A stretch of 64,000 bases of DNA from an uncultured Microbulbifer sp. (GCF_947489355.1 NZ_CANLDD010000013.1:1-64000); one strand, 5' to 3'; counted from the first letter of the stretch, positions 19,531-29,791 are shown. Program-made: numbers and translations. Notes: a model not told the origin generated them from the sequence alone.

Positions 19531-20007
19531 GTGATGTTTGACAAACTATGGAGCAATCATCCTACCATTAGCGCATCGATATTCTCGGATGACGCGCCGT
19601 GCACCATGGATGGGAAAAGGACATATACTAATCAATGCGCGATCCGAATGGGAGTTTCCCTGCAAAAATCCGGAGTGAAACTTGATACCTTTAAAGGCGC
19701 CCGTTGTTGGTATGGGCATAAGCCTGGCCATATCCTCCGCGCAGAGGAGTTAGCCAATTGGCTAAAGGGCCCTTTCTCTCCTTTCAGGCAAAGTTTGGGT
19801 TTTGAAGCCTCAAAAGGGTTTGTGAAGATCAACGGAAAGAAAGGAATCGTCTTCTTCAAAGACTATTATGGCCCCGGTAATCGGGGCGACCATATTGATC
19901 TCTGGAACGGGCGCAGATTAACCAAATTCACAACCTGGTTTGAATTCAGTATCCGCAACGGCCGCCACTACGAAAAAGCCACTGTCTGGTTCTGGCCGGT
20001 AGCGTGA
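19531..20007 (+). CDS. Tae4-like peptidoglycan amidase effector
   Basis: A 158-residue protein resembling the type VI secretion amidase effector family Tae4, DL-endopeptidases that cleave the peptide stem of peptidoglycan in rival cells. The candidate nucleophile is Cys36 in TNQCAIRMG. His121 and Asp123 lie in RGDHIDLWNG; the Cys-to-His spacing of 85 residues is close to that of known Tae4 proteins. There is no signal peptide, as expected for a T6SS cargo. A GTG at 19531 is followed at once by an ATG at 19534, either of which may start translation. No T6SS structural gene is in the window, so delivery would depend on genes elsewhere. The call rests on motif recognition, not on a search. Confidence 0.75.
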   Translation: MMFDKLWSNHPTISASIFSDDAPCTMDGKRTYTNQCAIRMGVSLQKSGVKLDTFKGARCWYGHKPGHILRAEELANWLKGPFSPFRQSLGFEASKGFVKINGKKGIVFFKDYYGPGNRGDHIDLWNGRRLTKFTTWFEFSIRNGRHYEKATVWFWPVA

Positions 20008-20014
20008 GGGCGAT

Positions 20015-20350
20015 ATGAAAAAATATACCCTCTCGGTTTTGATTGTTTTTGTACTATTCGCCTGTAGCCTTGAGGAGCGACCCCCATACAAGGCCTATGA
20101 AAATACCCTTCCGGAGCAAGGTGCCACCCTTCAATACGATCCTGAAGACGGCCTGACCAATTTGGATCAGGTTAAGGCCGGGCTGCAAGAGGGCGACCTC
20201 ATCAAATTCAATCGCTCCTTGGAGTGGTATGGCACTGAATCTGATTTTGGGCTCGAAAAGATAGGTGGCAAAACCGCCAGGGAGCTTGTCGATGTGGTTA
20301 ACTGTTTGAAGCAAAATGAGCCAAACCAACAAGGCGCAGCCTGCTTCTGA
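20015..20350 (+). CDS. Small lipoprotein, candidate immunity protein to the Tae4-like effector
   Basis: A 111-residue lipoprotein with lipobox VLFAC, giving a lipidated cysteine at residue 17. It starts 7 bp after the effector stop codon with GAGGG upstream, so the pair is an operon. T6SS amidase effectors are normally paired with periplasmic immunity proteins, and the export signal fits this role. It does not visibly match the characterised Tai4 family; the C-terminal GGKTARELVDVV segment recalls small DUF6694-like lipoproteins. The immunity role is inferred only from position and export. Confidence 0.6.
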   Translation: MKKYTLSVLIVFVLFACSLEERPPYKAYENTLPEQGATLQYDPEDGLTNLDQVKAGLQEGDLIKFNRSLEWYGTESDFGLEKIGGKTARELVDVVNCLKQNEPNQQGAACF

Positions 20351-20512
20351 AAAGCAGCTATTATTGAGTTGTGGCGTCGGTATAGTAGATAAACAGTTAA
20401 GTCAGTAGCACAGGGATTTACCGGCTGGAGAACTATATAGGGTGGAAGTTAGGATTATTCGTTGTGTGACAAAATTGCAATGAATCTTTCAATCTGAGGG
20501 AGTTTATTTGCT

Positions 20513-20911
20513 ATGAAAACAGAAGAAGAAAAATTTGTATATGATTTTTGGATGCAGGTTTGGGACAGGCAACTGCTGACTAAAATTCCAAATTTTATAG
20601 CCCCGAATTTTATCATTCATTCTGCAGGAAAAGATGTTCTTGGTATTGATGCATTTTCTAAATGGGTGGCTAATTTTCAGTCTAAGATAGGTGAGCTCAG
20701 ATTTATTGTTCACGACATCTTTTCCAGTGAAGCAAAGGTTGTCAGTCGCTGGCAAATTACCGGTCAAAATAAGGGCTTTATGAATACGGATAAAAACCTT
20801 CGGCCAGTAGACCTTTCAGGAATTACTATTTCAGTAGTCAGAGAAGGAAAAATAGTAGAAAAGTGGATTGAAAGGAGTGCCTGGGAGCTCTATCACAGAC
20901 TTGAATCCTAG
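20513..20911 (+). CDS. SnoaL-like/NTF2-fold protein
   Basis: A 132-residue protein with the layout of the SnoaL/ester cyclase branch of the NTF2-like superfamily: an N-terminal helix (YDFWMQVWD), a FIAPNFIIHSAGKDVLGIDAF-type segment and the sheet motif ISVVREGKIVEKWIE. GAGGGAG precedes the ATG at a good distance. The family includes cyclases, isomerases and many proteins of unknown role; no specific substrate can be named. Base composition is AT-rich like the rest of the islet. Confidence 0.65.
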   Translation: MKTEEEKFVYDFWMQVWDRQLLTKIPNFIAPNFIIHSAGKDVLGIDAFSKWVANFQSKIGELRFIVHDIFSSEAKVVSRWQITGQNKGFMNTDKNLRPVDLSGITISVVREGKIVEKWIERSAWELYHRLES

Positions 20912-21026
20912 TTTGAGCAGAATGGAGGACGTCGAAATAGATCGTATTTGGAGTTCTGTGCCAGTGTTTTACCCTCGCGGATCCAGACAGAGATCAAATG
21001 CATCTGGCACCGCCAACCTGCTGGAG

Positions 21027-21575
21027 TCAGACCGACCCGGTGTACTCGCCCCGCGCTGGGTAATTGTTCTCTTGAACAAATTTGAGTGCACCGAGCATTT
21101 CCTTAAAATGTGGACGCACGAACGGCATGGTTTGAACGATGGCAAAATAGAGCGTGCAATCCTTTCGAACCAAAAAAACCCCTGGCTCAGAGAAGAGCGC
21201 CGGCTCCTCAATACCGATAGAGGTCGTGCCGCGGCCCGATGAAAGGTAAAGCCCCCATTCCTTTGCCACTGACAATGGTAAGTCGTAACCAACACGTAGT
21301 TCTGGATAGCCAACCTTTTCCGCCATCTTCCTGGCGCAACTTTCATTGTCGGATGAAATTGCAATAGTCTTGACGCCGCTTTCTAAGAACTCGGCAGACA
21401 CACCCCCGAGTTCTTTTAGGTAAGTTGCGCAGATAGGACAATGCAGACCACGATAAAAGACAACCAGCGTTGCGAATTCGGGATTATCCCGGGATAGATC
21501 GAAGGTGCCTGAAGATAGGGTTTCCAATGCCAGCCTGGGAACTGGTTGGCGGGGAATCAGCATCGTTTTCCTCAC
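21027..21575 (-). CDS. Peroxiredoxin-like protein (AhpC/TSA family)
   Basis: A 182-residue thioredoxin-fold protein of the AhpC/TSA superfamily. The reactive region is FYRGLHCPICATYLKEL, with Cys46 and Cys49. The CxxC arrangement is typical of the peroxiredoxin-like AhpC/TSA subgroup and less so of classic 2-Cys peroxiredoxins, which have a single peroxidatic Cys in this motif. It probably reduces peroxides or acts as a thiol oxidoreductase in the cytosol. It lies convergent with the SnoaL-like gene and closes the accessory islet before epd. Confidence 0.75.
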   Translation of the reverse strand: MRKTMLIPRQPVPRLALETLSSGTFDLSRDNPEFATLVVFYRGLHCPICATYLKELGGVSAEFLESGVKTIAISSDNESCARKMAEKVGYPELRVGYDLPLSVAKEWGLYLSSGRGTTSIGIEEPALFSEPGVFLVRKDCTLYFAIVQTMPFVRPHFKEMLGALKFVQENNYPARGEYTGSV

Positions 21576-21689
21576 ACAATACAGGTATAGGATGTATTTC
21601 AGGAGCTGTGACTAATACATTAACCGTTTTGTAACCAATGAAGAGTGGCCATTACAGTGTATAGGCAGTTTAGTACATCTTATAACTTC

Positions 21690-21732
21690 GTCACAGCGGC
21701 GAGGGTATCCTTTCCTTTCAGCCCGGTAGTAA
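21690..21732 (+). repeat. Partial copy (D) of the dispersed palindromic element
   Basis: A degenerate right end of the element described at 31697-31832. The segments CACAGCG, GAGGGTATCCTTTCCTT and GCCCGGTAGTAA match the right ends of the other copies in order. It lies immediately downstream of epd, between epd and the peroxiredoxin-like gene. Confidence 0.6.
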
Positions 21733-21737
21733 GCAGT

Positions 21738-22745
21738 TCAAATGATCTGCCTGGCCACATCCAGCATGCGATTTGCAAAGCCCCATTCATTATCAAACCA
21801 GATTAAAATCTTCACCAGCTTACCTCCTGCTACCCGTGTCTGGCTGGCATCGATAATGCCCGAGCGCGGGTCATGATTAAAATCACAGGAAGCTAGCGGC
21901 TCCTCGGTAAAACCCAGTACGCCTTTGAAGCCTTTTGCAGCTGCCGATTTGAGTAGGGCATTCACTTCACGTTGACTGGTGGTTTTTTGCAATTGCACAG
22001 ACAGATCAATGGCGGAAACATTAACGGTGGGCACACGCATGGCCTGGGCTTCGAATTTCCCGGCCAAATGGGGGAGAATGCGTTCGATGCCGCGGGCCAG
22101 TGCGGTATCAACGGGAATAATTGATGAAACGGCGGAGCGGGTTTTTCTCAGGTCGGTATGGTGGTAGGCATCATTTACCGGTTGATCGTTCATGGCTGAG
22201 TGGATGGTCGTAATTACTCCGGCCTCGATACAGAATGCTGTATCCAAGGCAGCAATAACGGGCACACTGCAGTTGGTGGTACAGGAGGCAGCAGAAATAA
22301 TCATTTCCTGACCGCTGAGGATATGGTCGTTTACGCCATAAACAATGGTGGCATCCACATCGCGGCTGGCGGGTTGCGAAAATAAAACCCGCTTGGCACC
22401 GGCAGCCAGGTGTAGCTCAGCGTGCTTGCGCTCCTTAAAGCTGCCGGTGCACTCCAGTACAATATCCACATTGTTTTTGTGCCACTCCAGCTCTTCCAGT
22501 CGTTCGCAGTGCGTGACAGCGATACGATCTCCATTGACCACCAGCGTATCATTTTCCGCGCACACTTCGCCGATGAAGCGCCCGTGTACTGAGTCGTATT
22601 TGGTCAGGTGGCCGATAGTGGCGCAGTCGGCAAGCTCATTGATGGCGACAATCTGCAAGGTATCGCGGGCACCGGATTCGTAGAGGGCGCGTAGTACGGA
22701 GCGGCCGATACGGCCATAGCCATTGATAGCGAGTCGAATCGTCAT
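21738..22745 (-). CDS. epd: Erythrose-4-phosphate dehydrogenase
   Basis: A GAPDH-superfamily enzyme of 335 residues. The catalytic cysteine is Cys155 in SAASCTTNC. The N-terminal [17 protein letters not shown] and the segment ERLEELEW are more like Epd than glycolytic GapA. Epd oxidises erythrose 4-phosphate to 4-phosphoerythronate, the first step of the DXP-dependent vitamin B6 route. Linkage to tkt, which produces erythrose 4-phosphate, supports this assignment. It is the second gene of a tkt-epd unit, 116 bp behind tkt. Confidence 0.88.
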   Translation of the reverse strand: MTIRLAINGYGRIGRSVLRALYESGARDTLQIVAINELADCATIGHLTKYDSVHGRFIGEVCAENDTLVVNGDRIAVTHCERLEELEWHKNNVDIVLECTGSFKERKHAELHLAAGAKRVLFSQPASRDVDATIVYGVNDHILSGQEMIISAASCTTNCSVPVIAALDTAFCIEAGVITTIHSAMNDQPVNDAYHHTDLRKTRSAVSSIIPVDTALARGIERILPHLAGKFEAQAMRVPTVNVSAIDLSVQLQKTTSQREVNALLKSAAAKGFKGVLGFTEEPLASCDFNHDPRSGIIDASQTRVAGGKLVKILIWFDNEWGFANRMLDVARQII

Positions 22746-22861
22746 AGCAGTGTTGCCGAATTGAGGTTACAGAGGGCGCTGGGACAACCGTTGCCGGCTG
22801 GCGTGGCAACTGGTTTGCCATCCGGGCCGGTATCGGGTAACAGCGCCAATAGCCGAGTTGG

Positions 22862-24859
22862 CTACAGCAGTTTTTCCACGGTTTCCACAACGTTATCCAC
22901 AGTGAATCCGAAATAATGCATCAGCTCGGCGCCGGGGGCGGACTCACCAAAAGTACGCATGCCGATGATAGCGCCATCGAAGCCGACGAACTTGTACCAG
23001 TAGTCTTTGTGGCTTGCCTCCACTGCCACTCGTGCGCGTACCGCAGAGGGTAGTACGGATTCGCGGTAGGATTCGTCCTGTTCCATAAAGACCTCGGCAC
23101 AGGGCATGGAAACTACGCGAACCATTTTACCTGCCAGTTTCTCTTGTGCTGCCATGGCCAGATCCACTTCGGAGCCGGTGGCGATAATGATCGCTCCCGG
23201 GGTGCCTTTGCAATCGGATAAGACATAGCCGCCTTTTTCTATCTGTGTCAGTTGCGCGGCATTGCGGCTTTGCGGCGCCAGGCCCTGACGGCTGAATACC
23301 AGGGTGCTGGGGCCCTTTTTACGCGCAATGGCCATTTTCCAGCTCACAGCGGATTCGGTGGCGTCGCAGGGGCGCCAGGTGTGCAGGTTGGGGGTAGAGC
23401 GCAGTGCACTCAGTTGTTCTACCGGCTGGTGGGTGGGGCCGTCCTCGCCGAGGCCGATGGAATCATGGGTGTAGACGAAGATCACGCGCTGCTTCATCAA
23501 TGCGGCCATGCGCACCGCATTGCGTGCGTACTCCATAAACATCAGGAAGGTGGCACCGTAGGGTACAAAACCACCGTGCAGGGCAATGCCGTTCATCATG
23601 GCACTCATCCCAAACTCGCGCACGCCATAGTACACGTAGTTGCCGGAGGCATCCCCTGCACTGACCGCCTTGGAGCCGGACCAGAGGGTGAGATTGGAAC
23701 CGGCCAGATCCGCAGAGCCGCCGAGTAATTCTGGCAACAGCGGGCCGTAGGCGTTGAGGGTGTTCTGGCTCGCTTTGCGTGAGGCGATTTTCTGACCCTG
23801 CTCCTGGCATTGTTTGATGTATTGATCGGCTTTAACGTGAAAGTCTGTCGGCAGTTCACCGCCCATGCGGCGTTCAAACTCGGCGGCCAGCTCTGGAAAG
23901 GTCTCGCGGTAGTCGGCGAGGATGTCTTTCCATTCGTCTTCCTGCGCTTCTCCTTTAGCCCTGGCATCCCAGCCTGCGTAGATCTCTTCGGGGATATGGA
24001 AGGGGGCGTGGGGCCAACCCAGGGTTTCGCGCACCAGCGCAATCTCATCATCGCCCAGTGGTGCACCGTGGCACTCTTCGCGGCCCTGCTTATTGGGGGA
24101 GCCGAAGCCTATGACGGTTTTGCAACAAATTATGGAAGGCTTGTCGGCATGGGTGCGCGCCTCTTCGATCGCGGCCTTGATGGCTGCGGCATCGTGCCCG
24201 TCGACATTGGGGATCACATGCCAGCCGTAGGATTCGAAGCGTTTGGGTGTGTCGTCGGTAAACCAGCCCTCGACTTCACCGTCAATGGAGATGCCGTTAT
24301 CGTCGTAAAAGACAATCAGCTTGCCCAGGCCCAGGGTGCCGGCGAGAGAACAGGCCTCATGGGAGATCCCTTCCATCAGGCAGCCGTCCCCAATAAATGC
24401 ATAGGTGCGGTGGTCAATCAATTCGTAGCCGGGACGGTTAAACTGGGCCGCCAGCACTTTCTCTGCCAGCGCCATGCCGACCGCATTGGTAATGCCCTGG
24501 CCAAGTGGGCCGGTGGTGGTTTCAATTCCGGGGGCATAACCGTGTTCCGGATGCCCTGGGGTCTTGGCGTGCAACTGGCGGAAATTCTTCAGCTCTTCAA
24601 GTGGCAGGTTGTAACCGGACAGGTGCAACAAGGAATACAACAGCATGGAGCCGTGACCGTTGGACAGTACAAAGCGGTCGCGGTCGGCCCAATCGGGATT
24701 GGCCGGGTTGTGTTTCAGGTAGTCATTCCAGAGCACTTCGGCGATATCTGCCATACCCATAGGTGCACCGGGGTGACCGCTATTGGCTTTCTGGACTGCA
24801 TCCATGGACAGGGCCCGGATAGCATTGGCCTTGCTTGTGCGAGAGGGGATAGAAGACAT
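22862..24859 (-). CDS. tkt: Transketolase
   Basis: A thiamine-diphosphate enzyme of the pentose phosphate pathway, 665 residues long. The ThDP-binding motif GDGCLMEG, the N-terminal [11 protein letters not shown] and the [17 protein letters not shown] loop are intact, so an active homodimeric enzyme is expected. Its product erythrose 4-phosphate is the substrate of the adjacent epd. It is divergent from an ArsR-type regulator gene; a perfect palindrome lies in the intervening 260 bp. Confidence 0.97.
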   Translation of the reverse strand: MSSIPSRTSKANAIRALSMDAVQKANSGHPGAPMGMADIAEVLWNDYLKHNPANPDWADRDRFVLSNGHGSMLLYSLLHLSGYNLPLEELKNFRQLHAKTPGHPEHGYAPGIETTTGPLGQGITNAVGMALAEKVLAAQFNRPGYELIDHRTYAFIGDGCLMEGISHEACSLAGTLGLGKLIVFYDDNGISIDGEVEGWFTDDTPKRFESYGWHVIPNVDGHDAAAIKAAIEEARTHADKPSIICCKTVIGFGSPNKQGREECHGAPLGDDEIALVRETLGWPHAPFHIPEEIYAGWDARAKGEAQEDEWKDILADYRETFPELAAEFERRMGGELPTDFHVKADQYIKQCQEQGQKIASRKASQNTLNAYGPLLPELLGGSADLAGSNLTLWSGSKAVSAGDASGNYVYYGVREFGMSAMMNGIALHGGFVPYGATFLMFMEYARNAVRMAALMKQRVIFVYTHDSIGLGEDGPTHQPVEQLSALRSTPNLHTWRPCDATESAVSWKMAIARKKGPSTLVFSRQGLAPQSRNAAQLTQIEKGGYVLSDCKGTPGAIIIATGSEVDLAMAAQEKLAGKMVRVVSMPCAEVFMEQDESYRESVLPSAVRARVAVEASHKDYWYKFVGFDGAIIGMRTFGESAPGAELMHYFGFTVDNVVETVEKLL

Positions 24860-25068
24860 AAAAAGGGCTCTCTGGTTCTGGGAGGGGCCGCGGCGCTGCT
24901 CTGCGGGCAGATTTCCGTGGGGTCACTAAAACGGGGGCGTATTCTCCCGTAAAGGTCCGCTCCGCGCAAAGCCTTGGCGCAGAATTTGCCAATAATAGTG
25001 CAGCAACAGCGATTCAAACGGTAATCTGAGCAACCTTAAATCATCTGCATCAAAATACTTTTATCAAC

Positions 25069-25092
25069 CTATATCAAAAAATTTTGATATAG
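25069..25092. promoter_or_regulatory. Perfect palindrome, candidate operator of the ArsR-type regulator
   Basis: Two perfect 11-bp arms, CTATATCAAAA and TTTTGATATAG, flank a central AA. The site begins 28 bp before the regulator's ATG and lies between divergent tkt and regulator genes. ArsR proteins are dimers that bind such palindromes, so autoregulation and control of the methyl-cycle genes or tkt are plausible. No second perfect copy was found before metK or ahcY. Confidence 0.6.
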
Positions 25093-25119
25093 CTGCGCAC
25101 GCTTGCTAGACTCGTCCCC

Positions 25120-26076
25120 ATGCCTGAATCCCATTCCCCCTCGGAACCCGGCCCCGGCACGGAAATGCCCCGCTTGGCGGCGACCCTGAAAGCGGCCGGT
25201 GACCCTCTGCGGCTCGAGATATTGCGCCTGCTCAGCCGGGATTCCTACAGTGTGCTGGAGTTGTGCCGTATCTTTGATCTGCGCCAACCGGCCTTGAGCC
25301 ATCACCTGAAGGTGCTCGCCCAGGCTGGCCTGGTCAGTAAGCGCCGCGAGGGCAACAACCTCTTTTACCGGCGCACCGGCAGTTCTGCGCTGCTTGTGCA
25401 GCTGTTTACCGATCTGGATCAACTGCCCCTGTCCACCGGGCGGGCTCAGTCGGTAGCACGTATTTCCGAGGAGCGGGCCGAGGCCTCGCGACGCTTCTTT
25501 GCCGACTACGGCAACCGTTTCCGCGAGCAGCAGGAACTGATCGCCGGCTACGGGGTATACGGTCCGCAGGTTGCCCAGCTGCTGTGCCCCGGGGCCCACG
25601 CGATAGAAGTGGGCCCCGGAGAGGGGGAATTTTTGCAAGAGCTGTCGCAGCGCTTTGACACGGTGACAGCGCTGGATCTGTCGTCTGCCATGCTGGCGCG
25701 CGCCCGGATCTTTGCCGGTGGGCATGGCCTGAACAATATTGAGTTTGTCTGCAGCGACACCCGTGCAGCCGCAGCGCGCCCGGACAGTGCCGACACCATC
25801 GTGGTGAATATGGTGCTGCATCACACACCGGACCCCGCCCGGATTTTTTACGACCTGCACAGCGCCCTGAAAAGCGGAGGGCGTCTGCTGGTGGCCGAGT
25901 TGCAGGAACACGCGCAGGACTGGGCCAGAGAGGCCTGTGGGGATCTGTGGCTGGGATTTGCACCGGAACAGCTGAGTGACTGGGCGCAGAGCGCCGATCT
26001 GAAGGACGGGCGCAGTGTCTACAGTGCCCTGCGCAATGGTTTTCAGATCCAGATACGTGAATTTATAAAGCCCTGA
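25120..26076 (+). CDS. ArsR-family regulator fused to a SAM-methyltransferase domain
   Basis: A 318-residue fusion protein. Residues 20-95 form an ArsR/SmtB winged helix (GDPLRLEILRLL, then RQPALSHHLKVLAQAGLVSKRREGN). Residues 145-290 form a class I methyltransferase fold with motif I AIEVGPGEGEFL. No metal-binding cysteine pair typical of metal-sensing ArsR proteins is seen, so the C-terminal domain probably senses SAM or SAH. A related regulator family, SahR, controls methionine-cycle genes in proteobacteria. Here it lies directly before metK, ahcY and metF, consistent with such a role, but the assignment is inference. Confidence 0.82.
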   Translation: MPESHSPSEPGPGTEMPRLAATLKAAGDPLRLEILRLLSRDSYSVLELCRIFDLRQPALSHHLKVLAQAGLVSKRREGNNLFYRRTGSSALLVQLFTDLDQLPLSTGRAQSVARISEERAEASRRFFADYGNRFREQQELIAGYGVYGPQVAQLLCPGAHAIEVGPGEGEFLQELSQRFDTVTALDLSSAMLARARIFAGGHGLNNIEFVCSDTRAAAARPDSADTIVVNMVLHHTPDPARIFYDLHSALKSGGRLLVAELQEHAQDWAREACGDLWLGFAPEQLSDWAQSADLKDGRSVYSALRNGFQIQIREFIKP

Positions 26077-26148
26077 AGGTATTAACCAAGCGTTGGCAGA
26101 AGCAGAATTTATACAACCGCCCGCAATGGAATCAATGGAGACTCTCAC

Positions 26149-27369
26149 ATGAGTGAATACACACTGTTTACTTCGGAATCCGTTTCCGAGGGACACCCGG
26201 ATAAAATTGCCGACCAGATTTCCGATGCGGTACTGGATGCTCTGCTGGCCCGTGACAAACAGGCCCGTGTGGCCTGTGAAACCCTGGTAAAAACGGGTAT
26301 TGCAGTGATTGCCGGGGAGATCTCCACCTCTGCCTGGGTCGATCTGGAAGAGCTGGTGCGCAAGGTGATCACCGATATTGGTTATACCTCCTCCGATGTG
26401 GGTTATGACGGTGAAACCTGTGGCGTGATCAATGTGATTGGCAAGCAGTCTGTGGATATCGCTCAAGGTGTCGATCGCGCCAAGCCCGAAGATCAGGGTG
26501 CGGGTGATCAGGGTCTGATGTTTGGCTACGCCACCAATGAGACCCCCACTTTTATGCCGGCACCGATTTACTATTCGCACCGCTTAGTGGAGCGTCAGGC
26601 AGAAGTGCGCAAATCCGGACTGCTGCCGTGGTTGCGCCCGGATGCCAAGAGCCAGTTGACTTTCCGCTATAACGAACAGGGCCGCCCCTGTGCCATTGAT
26701 GCGGTCGTGCTCTCCACCCAGCACAACCCGGATGTGAGCCAGACGGATTTGCGCGAAGCGGTCATGGAGCTGATTGTGCATCACACCCTGCCCCTTGAGT
26801 GGCTGCACGCCGGCACCAAGTACCATATTAACCCCACAGGCAATTTTGTGATCGGTGGCCCAATGGGAGACTGTGGTCTCACCGGGCGCAAGATTATCGT
26901 GGATACCTATGGTGGTTCGGCCCGCCACGGTGGCGGTGCCTTCTCCGGCAAGGACCCATCCAAGGTGGACCGCTCCGCCGCTTATGCGGGTCGCTATGTA
27001 GCCAAGAATATTGTCGCGGCGGGACTGGCCAAATGCTGTGAAATCCAGGTGTCCTACGCCATCGGTGTCGCTGAGCCCACCTCCGTTGCTATCAATACTT
27101 TCGGCACTGGCATGGTCCCGGAGGACAAGCTGGTGGAACTGGTACGCGAGAATTTCGACCTGCGCCCTTTCGCCATATCCAGATCCCTCGATCTGTTACA
27201 CCCCATGTATCAGTTGACGGCGGCATACGGCCATTTCGGTCGCGACCCCGGTACCCATACCTACAACTGGGTGGACGGCAATGGACAGCAGCACAGTGAA
27301 ACCTTTACCGCCTTCCCGTGGGAGAAAACGGACAAGGTAGACGCCCTGCGTGCCCAGGCCGGGCTTTAA
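26149..27369 (+). CDS. metK: S-adenosylmethionine synthetase
   Basis: A 406-residue enzyme that makes SAM from methionine and ATP. The N-terminal [17 protein letters not shown], the substrate loop [12 protein letters not shown] and the P-loop-like GGGAFSGKD are all intact. It is the first structural gene after the regulator, followed by ahcY and metF, which form the SAM recycling loop. The 73 bp before it hold no clear terminator, so read-through from the regulator is possible. Confidence 0.98.
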   Translation: MSEYTLFTSESVSEGHPDKIADQISDAVLDALLARDKQARVACETLVKTGIAVIAGEISTSAWVDLEELVRKVITDIGYTSSDVGYDGETCGVINVIGKQSVDIAQGVDRAKPEDQGAGDQGLMFGYATNETPTFMPAPIYYSHRLVERQAEVRKSGLLPWLRPDAKSQLTFRYNEQGRPCAIDAVVLSTQHNPDVSQTDLREAVMELIVHHTLPLEWLHAGTKYHINPTGNFVIGGPMGDCGLTGRKIIVDTYGGSARHGGGAFSGKDPSKVDRSAAYAGRYVAKNIVAAGLAKCCEIQVSYAIGVAEPTSVAINTFGTGMVPEDKLVELVRENFDLRPFAISRSLDLLHPMYQLTAAYGHFGRDPGTHTYNWVDGNGQQHSETFTAFPWEKTDKVDALRAQAGL

Positions 27370-27465
27370 TGCGCGTCGACTAATCTATGGCTCTGCAGGA
27401 AGAGCTTCTGAAATCCGGGCGGTCAGCGCCCGTGTGAAAAAACAATTTTACTGGACCTGAAAAGA

Positions 27466-28851
27466 ATGAATCAGATGAGTACTGAATTTAAGGATTTTAA
27501 GATTGCGGATATCTCCCTGGCCGAATGGGGCCGCCGCGAAATCGAGATCGCCGAGGGTGAAATGCCGGCCCTGATGACCCTGCGGGAAAAATATCACGCA
27601 GAGCAGCCGCTGGTCGGAGCGCGCATCATGGGTTGTATCCATATGACCATCCAGACCGCTGTACTGATTGAGACCCTTGTCGCGCTGGGTGCTGAGGTGC
27701 GCTGGTCGTCCTGTAATATTTTTTCCACCCAGGACCACGCCGCAGCCGCAATTGCCGCGCGCGGTATACCGGTATTTGCCTGGAAAGGCGAGACCGAGGA
27801 TGAGTACGCATGGTGCCTGGAGCGCACCGTGGGTGCGGATGTTGCCGGCTGGCAGCCGAACATGATTCTCGATGATGGCGGTGACCTCACGGATCTGCTA
27901 CATCGCGACTATTCGCATATTCTCGATCAGTGCCACGGGGTCAGTGAAGAGACCACCACCGGCGTGCACCGCCTGCAGGATATGTTGCGCGAAGGCACGC
28001 TGAAAGTGCCTGCGATCAATGTCAACGACTCGGTCACCAAGAGCAAAAACGACAATAAATATGGATGCCGCCACAGTCTGAACGACGCCATCAAGCGCGC
28101 TACCGACCACTTGCTGGCGGGTAAGAAGGCGCTGGTGATTGGCTATGGTGACGTGGGCAAAGGTTCCGCTGCCTCTCTGCGCCAGGAGGGCATGATTGTC
28201 AAGGTTTCCGAAGTGGACCCTATCTGCGCCATGCAGGCCTGTATGGACGGCTTCGAACTGGTTTCCCCCTACATCGACGGTATCAATACCGGTACGGCTG
28301 AGGGCATCAATACACAGCTGCTTGCCAATACGGACCTGATTGTTACCACCACCGGTAATGCCAATGTCTGTGATGCGCACATGCTGGCGGCTCTCAAGAA
28401 TGGCGCTGTGGTGTCGAACATCGGCCACTTCGACAACGAAATTGATACCGCGTTTATACGCGAGCACTGGCAGTGGCAGGAAGTGAAGCCGCAGGTACAC
28501 AAAGTGGTGCGCAACAGGGAAAACAATGATCACCTGCTGCTGCTTTCCGAAGGTCGCCTGGTCAACCTCGGTAATGCCACCGGCCACCCCAGCCGAATCA
28601 TGGATGGTTCATTTGCCAACCAGGTTCTCGCGCAGATTCATCTGTTCCAAGAGAAATTTGCCGACCTGCCCGCAGACCAGAAAGTGTCGGCCCTGTCTGT
28701 CAAAGTGCTGCCAAAGCGTCTTGATGAAGAGGTGGCGCGCTACATGGTGGAGGGTTTTGATGGTGTCATTACCCGCATGACCGAACAGCAGGCCAACTAT
28801 ATCGGTGTCTCTGTGGACGGCCCCTATAAGCCCGAAAGTTATAAATACTGA
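27466..28851 (+). CDS. ahcY: S-adenosylhomocysteine hydrolase
   Basis: An NAD-dependent enzyme that splits SAH into homocysteine and adenosine. It has 461 residues, with the NAD-binding motif [13 protein letters not shown] and the C-terminal [10 protein letters not shown] typical of the family. A second ATG three codons in (MSTEF) may be the real start. I looked for a SAH riboswitch in the 96-bp leader but found no convincing match. It removes the methyltransferase inhibitor SAH and supplies homocysteine to methionine synthase. Confidence 0.98.
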   Translation: MNQMSTEFKDFKIADISLAEWGRREIEIAEGEMPALMTLREKYHAEQPLVGARIMGCIHMTIQTAVLIETLVALGAEVRWSSCNIFSTQDHAAAAIAARGIPVFAWKGETEDEYAWCLERTVGADVAGWQPNMILDDGGDLTDLLHRDYSHILDQCHGVSEETTTGVHRLQDMLREGTLKVPAINVNDSVTKSKNDNKYGCRHSLNDAIKRATDHLLAGKKALVIGYGDVGKGSAASLRQEGMIVKVSEVDPICAMQACMDGFELVSPYIDGINTGTAEGINTQLLANTDLIVTTTGNANVCDAHMLAALKNGAVVSNIGHFDNEIDTAFIREHWQWQEVKPQVHKVVRNRENNDHLLLLSEGRLVNLGNATGHPSRIMDGSFANQVLAQIHLFQEKFADLPADQKVSALSVKVLPKRLDEEVARYMVEGFDGVITRMTEQQANYIGVSVDGPYKPESYKY

Positions 28852-28864
28852 TACCCTCATAAAA

Positions 28865-28885
28865 GGTGCCGGCTGTGCCGGCACC
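28865..28885 (+). other. Perfect hairpin between ahcY and metF
   Basis: A 9-bp perfect stem GGTGCCGGC / GCCGGCACC with a three-base TGT loop starts 13 bp behind the ahcY stop. No T-run follows. It could stabilise the upstream mRNA or reduce metF expression. Confidence 0.55.
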
Positions 28886-28912
28886 TGGATTTCGCAGGGA
28901 ATGGAACAGAGT

Positions 28913-29791
28913 ATGAAAGACCCCATTCGGATCAGTTTCGAATTTTTCCCCCCAAAAACGGCTGATGGCCGTGCCAAACTGTACCGAACCCGTGAAATAC
29001 TGCAGGCATTTAATCCCGAGTTCTTTTCTGTGACCTACGGTGCCGGTGGCACCACGCGCGAGACCACCGCCAGTATTGTCACGGATCTGTGCCGCGACGG
29101 GATCTCCATCGCACCGCACTTGTCCTTTGGTGGAGATAATGAGGAAACCATTCTCGGGTTGTTGAATTTATACCGGGAAGCCGGAGTCACCCGGATAGTG
29201 GCCCTGCGTGGCGATATGCCCTCCGGTATGGGTGCCGTTGCGCAGTTGGTGTATGCCAATGAGCTGGTGGCTTTTATCCGCCGCCACAGCGGAGATCACT
29301 ACCATCTGGAAGTTGCCGCCTATCCGGAAATACATCCGGAATCCACTAGCTATGGTGACGATATCCGCTTTTTGAAAGCCAAGTTTGAAGCGGGCGCCAA
29401 CAGTGCGCTTACCCAATATTTCTACAATCCAGACTCCTATTTTTACTTTATCGATCAGTGTGAAAAGGCCGGCATAGATGCACCGATTTATCCCGGCATT
29501 ATGCCCATTGTCAATTTCGATAACCTGATGCGTTTTTCGCGCAACTGTGGTGCGGAAATTCCAAGGTGGCTGAAAAAGCGTATGGAGAGCTATCGCAATC
29601 GGGAGGATATCCGCAAACTGGGGCTCGAGGTGGTGACGGATTTATGTGAGACCCTGTTGGCGGGGGGCGCCCCCGGGTTGCACTTTTATACCATGAACCA
29701 GGTGGACCCGACGGCCAGGATTTTGCAAGAACTACACCTTGAAACCCAGACTGCTTCAGAAATGTGCCCTCAAACCGAAAAGCACTCCTGA
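28913..29791 (+). CDS. metF: 5,10-methylenetetrahydrofolate reductase
   Basis: A FAD-dependent reductase that makes 5-methyl-THF for methionine synthase. The N-terminus SFEFFPPKT is the family signature, and YGAGGTTRE and NPDSYFYFIDQ are also conserved. I chose the ATG at 28913, giving 292 residues; one at 28901 would add four. It completes the metK-ahcY-metF set that runs the methyl cycle, and the only notable feature of the gap before it is a hairpin. Confidence 0.95.
   Translation: MKDPIRISFEFFPPKTADGRAKLYRTREILQAFNPEFFSVTYGAGGTTRETTASIVTDLCRDGISIAPHLSFGGDNEETILGLLNLYREAGVTRIVALRGDMPSGMGAVAQLVYANELVAFIRRHSGDHYHLEVAAYPEIHPESTSYGDDIRFLKAKFEAGANSALTQYFYNPDSYFYFIDQCEKAGIDAPIYPGIMPIVNFDNLMRFSRNCGAEIPRWLKKRMESYRNREDIRKLGLEVVTDLCETLLAGGAPGLHFYTMNQVDPTARILQELHLETQTASEMCPQTEKHS

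Noticed and set aside
27370-27465. SAH riboswitch before ahcY
   Set aside because: The leader lacks the conserved core of that riboswitch; only a short GGGCG/CGCCC stem is seen.
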